Positions 63,676 to 64,000 of a stretch of DNA of 64,000 nucleotides are shown piece after piece (position 1 is the first letter of the stretch; each line of letters opens with the position of its first letter). The position numbers and the translations under genes are program-made. Source of the DNA: Tamlana sp. 2_MG-2023. Lineage in GTDB: Bacteria > Bacteroidota > Bacteroidia > Flavobacteriales > Flavobacteriaceae. The notes beneath the pieces were generated by a model. The model did not search any database. It was not told where the DNA came from and saw only the letters and a list, made by a program, of their open reading frames with translations. Where the stretch lies: NCBI RefSeq assembly GCF_030548465.1, contig NZ_JAUOSF010000002.1:248001-312000 (forward strand), in the 5' to 3' direction.

Positions 63676-64000
63676 TTGAAGTTTCAAAATCCACACTCCT
63701 TAAGTCAAATTGCAGATTTAATTCAATGCGAATTTATTGGTAATCCGGATTTTCCTGTTCTAGGTATGAATGAAATTCATGTGGTTGAACCAGGGGATAT
63801 CGTATTTGTGGATCATCCGAAATATTATAATAAAGCTTTGGAATCGGCTGCTACTATTGTTTTAATAAACAAAAAATTAGATTGTCCTGAAGGGAAGGCT
63901 TTGCTTATAAGTGACGATCCGTTTAGAGATTTCAATAAATTAACACAACATTTTAAGCCGTTTAGAGCTTCAAATGCTGCCATTTCAGACTCTGCTATAA
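63676..64000 (+). CDS. LpxD-like acyltransferase, 5' part only
   Basis: The open frame starts with TTG (LKFQNPHSLSQIADLIQ...) six bases after the efp stop and continues to the window end, about 108 residues. The visible part matches the N-terminal uridine-binding domain of LpxD (NEIHVVEPGDIVFVDHPKYY, ESAATIVLINKK, LLISDDPFRDFNKL). It is a second, divergent LpxD-type gene after efp; the catalytic beta-helix lies outside the window. Confidence 0.8.
   Translation, partial: MKFQNPHSLSQIADLIQCEFIGNPDFPVLGMNEIHVVEPGDIVFVDHPKYYNKALESAATIVLINKKLDCPEGKALLISDDPFRDFNKLTQHFKPFRASNAAISDSAI

Overview
The window is AT-rich chromosomal DNA from a member of the Bacteroidota, most likely a marine-type Flavobacteriaceae. 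The evidence is an LpxC-FabZ fusion, PorX and a type IX secretion C-terminal domain protein, DUF4834 and DUF3667 proteins, frequent TAnnTTTG (-7 type) promoter elements, weak Shine-Dalgarno signals and occasional TTG/GTG starts. I saw no rRNA, tRNA, CRISPR array or insertion sequence.

Layout. (1) 1-5.9 kb: the end of an oligopeptidase B gene; a cysteine-synthase-like enzyme followed by an alpha-oxoamine synthase, a pair that could make cysteate and condense it with a fatty acyl group (sulfonolipid or sphingolipid-like head-group chemistry); and, converging on them, a GNAT (YghO-like) protein and an outer-membrane beta-barrel protein. (2) 6.0-11.5 kb: a compact operon of DUF4834, YfhO, a glycosyltransferase and a Wzx-like flippase. 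(3) 11.6-25.8 kb: housekeeping and orphan genes, including a basic repeat protein, DUF3667, a small T9SS cargo, UvrA, an ECF sigma factor followed by a 48-residue small gene, endonuclease III without cysteines, Bcp peroxiredoxin, a large conserved orphan, an MBL hydrolase, an XRE regulator with palindromic sites shared with a divergent M14 peptidase gene, and an Lrp regulator. (4) 26-51.8 kb: a large exopolysaccharide/capsule locus. An ATP-grasp plus HAD pair and a PglC-like phosphoglycosyltransferase lie at the left edge. A minus-strand operon covers sugar-nucleotide synthesis (UDP-GlcNAc 4-epimerase, two NDP-sugar dehydrogenases), a Wzx flippase, an EpsG-type polymerase, five glycosyltransferases, an acetyltransferase and a pyruvyltransferase. 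A plus-strand operon holds a PglE-like aminotransferase, a FlaA1/PglF-like dehydratase, Wza and Wzc. A beta-helix lipoprotein gene is embedded in the opposite orientation. (5) 51.9-58.6 kb: aroB, then a second small polysaccharide module (a frameshifted dehydratase gene and a second sugar transferase) attached to a DUF4258-like gene and alanine dehydrogenase, then tsaE and porX. (6) 58.6-64 kb: an HD phosphohydrolase and the lipid A operon lpxD-lpxC/fabZ-lpxA-efp, followed by a second lpxD-like gene cut by the window end.

How it works together. The main locus looks like a Wzx/Wzy-type pathway. A PglC-like enzyme loads the first sugar phosphate on undecaprenyl phosphate, the transferases extend the unit with uronic and amino sugars, acetyl and pyruvyl groups decorate it, Wzx flips it, EpsG polymerises it and Wza/Wzc export it. 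The repeat unit probably contains UDP-GalNAcA- and UDP-GlcA-derived residues and a 4-amino-4,6-dideoxy sugar; this is inferred from enzyme families only. The points I consider most worth follow-up are the candidate sulfonolipid gene pair, the ATP-grasp/HAD pair at the capsule edge, the XRE/M14 palindromes, the one-base frameshift in the second dehydratase gene, the cysteine-free endonuclease III and the unannotated small gene after the sigma factor.
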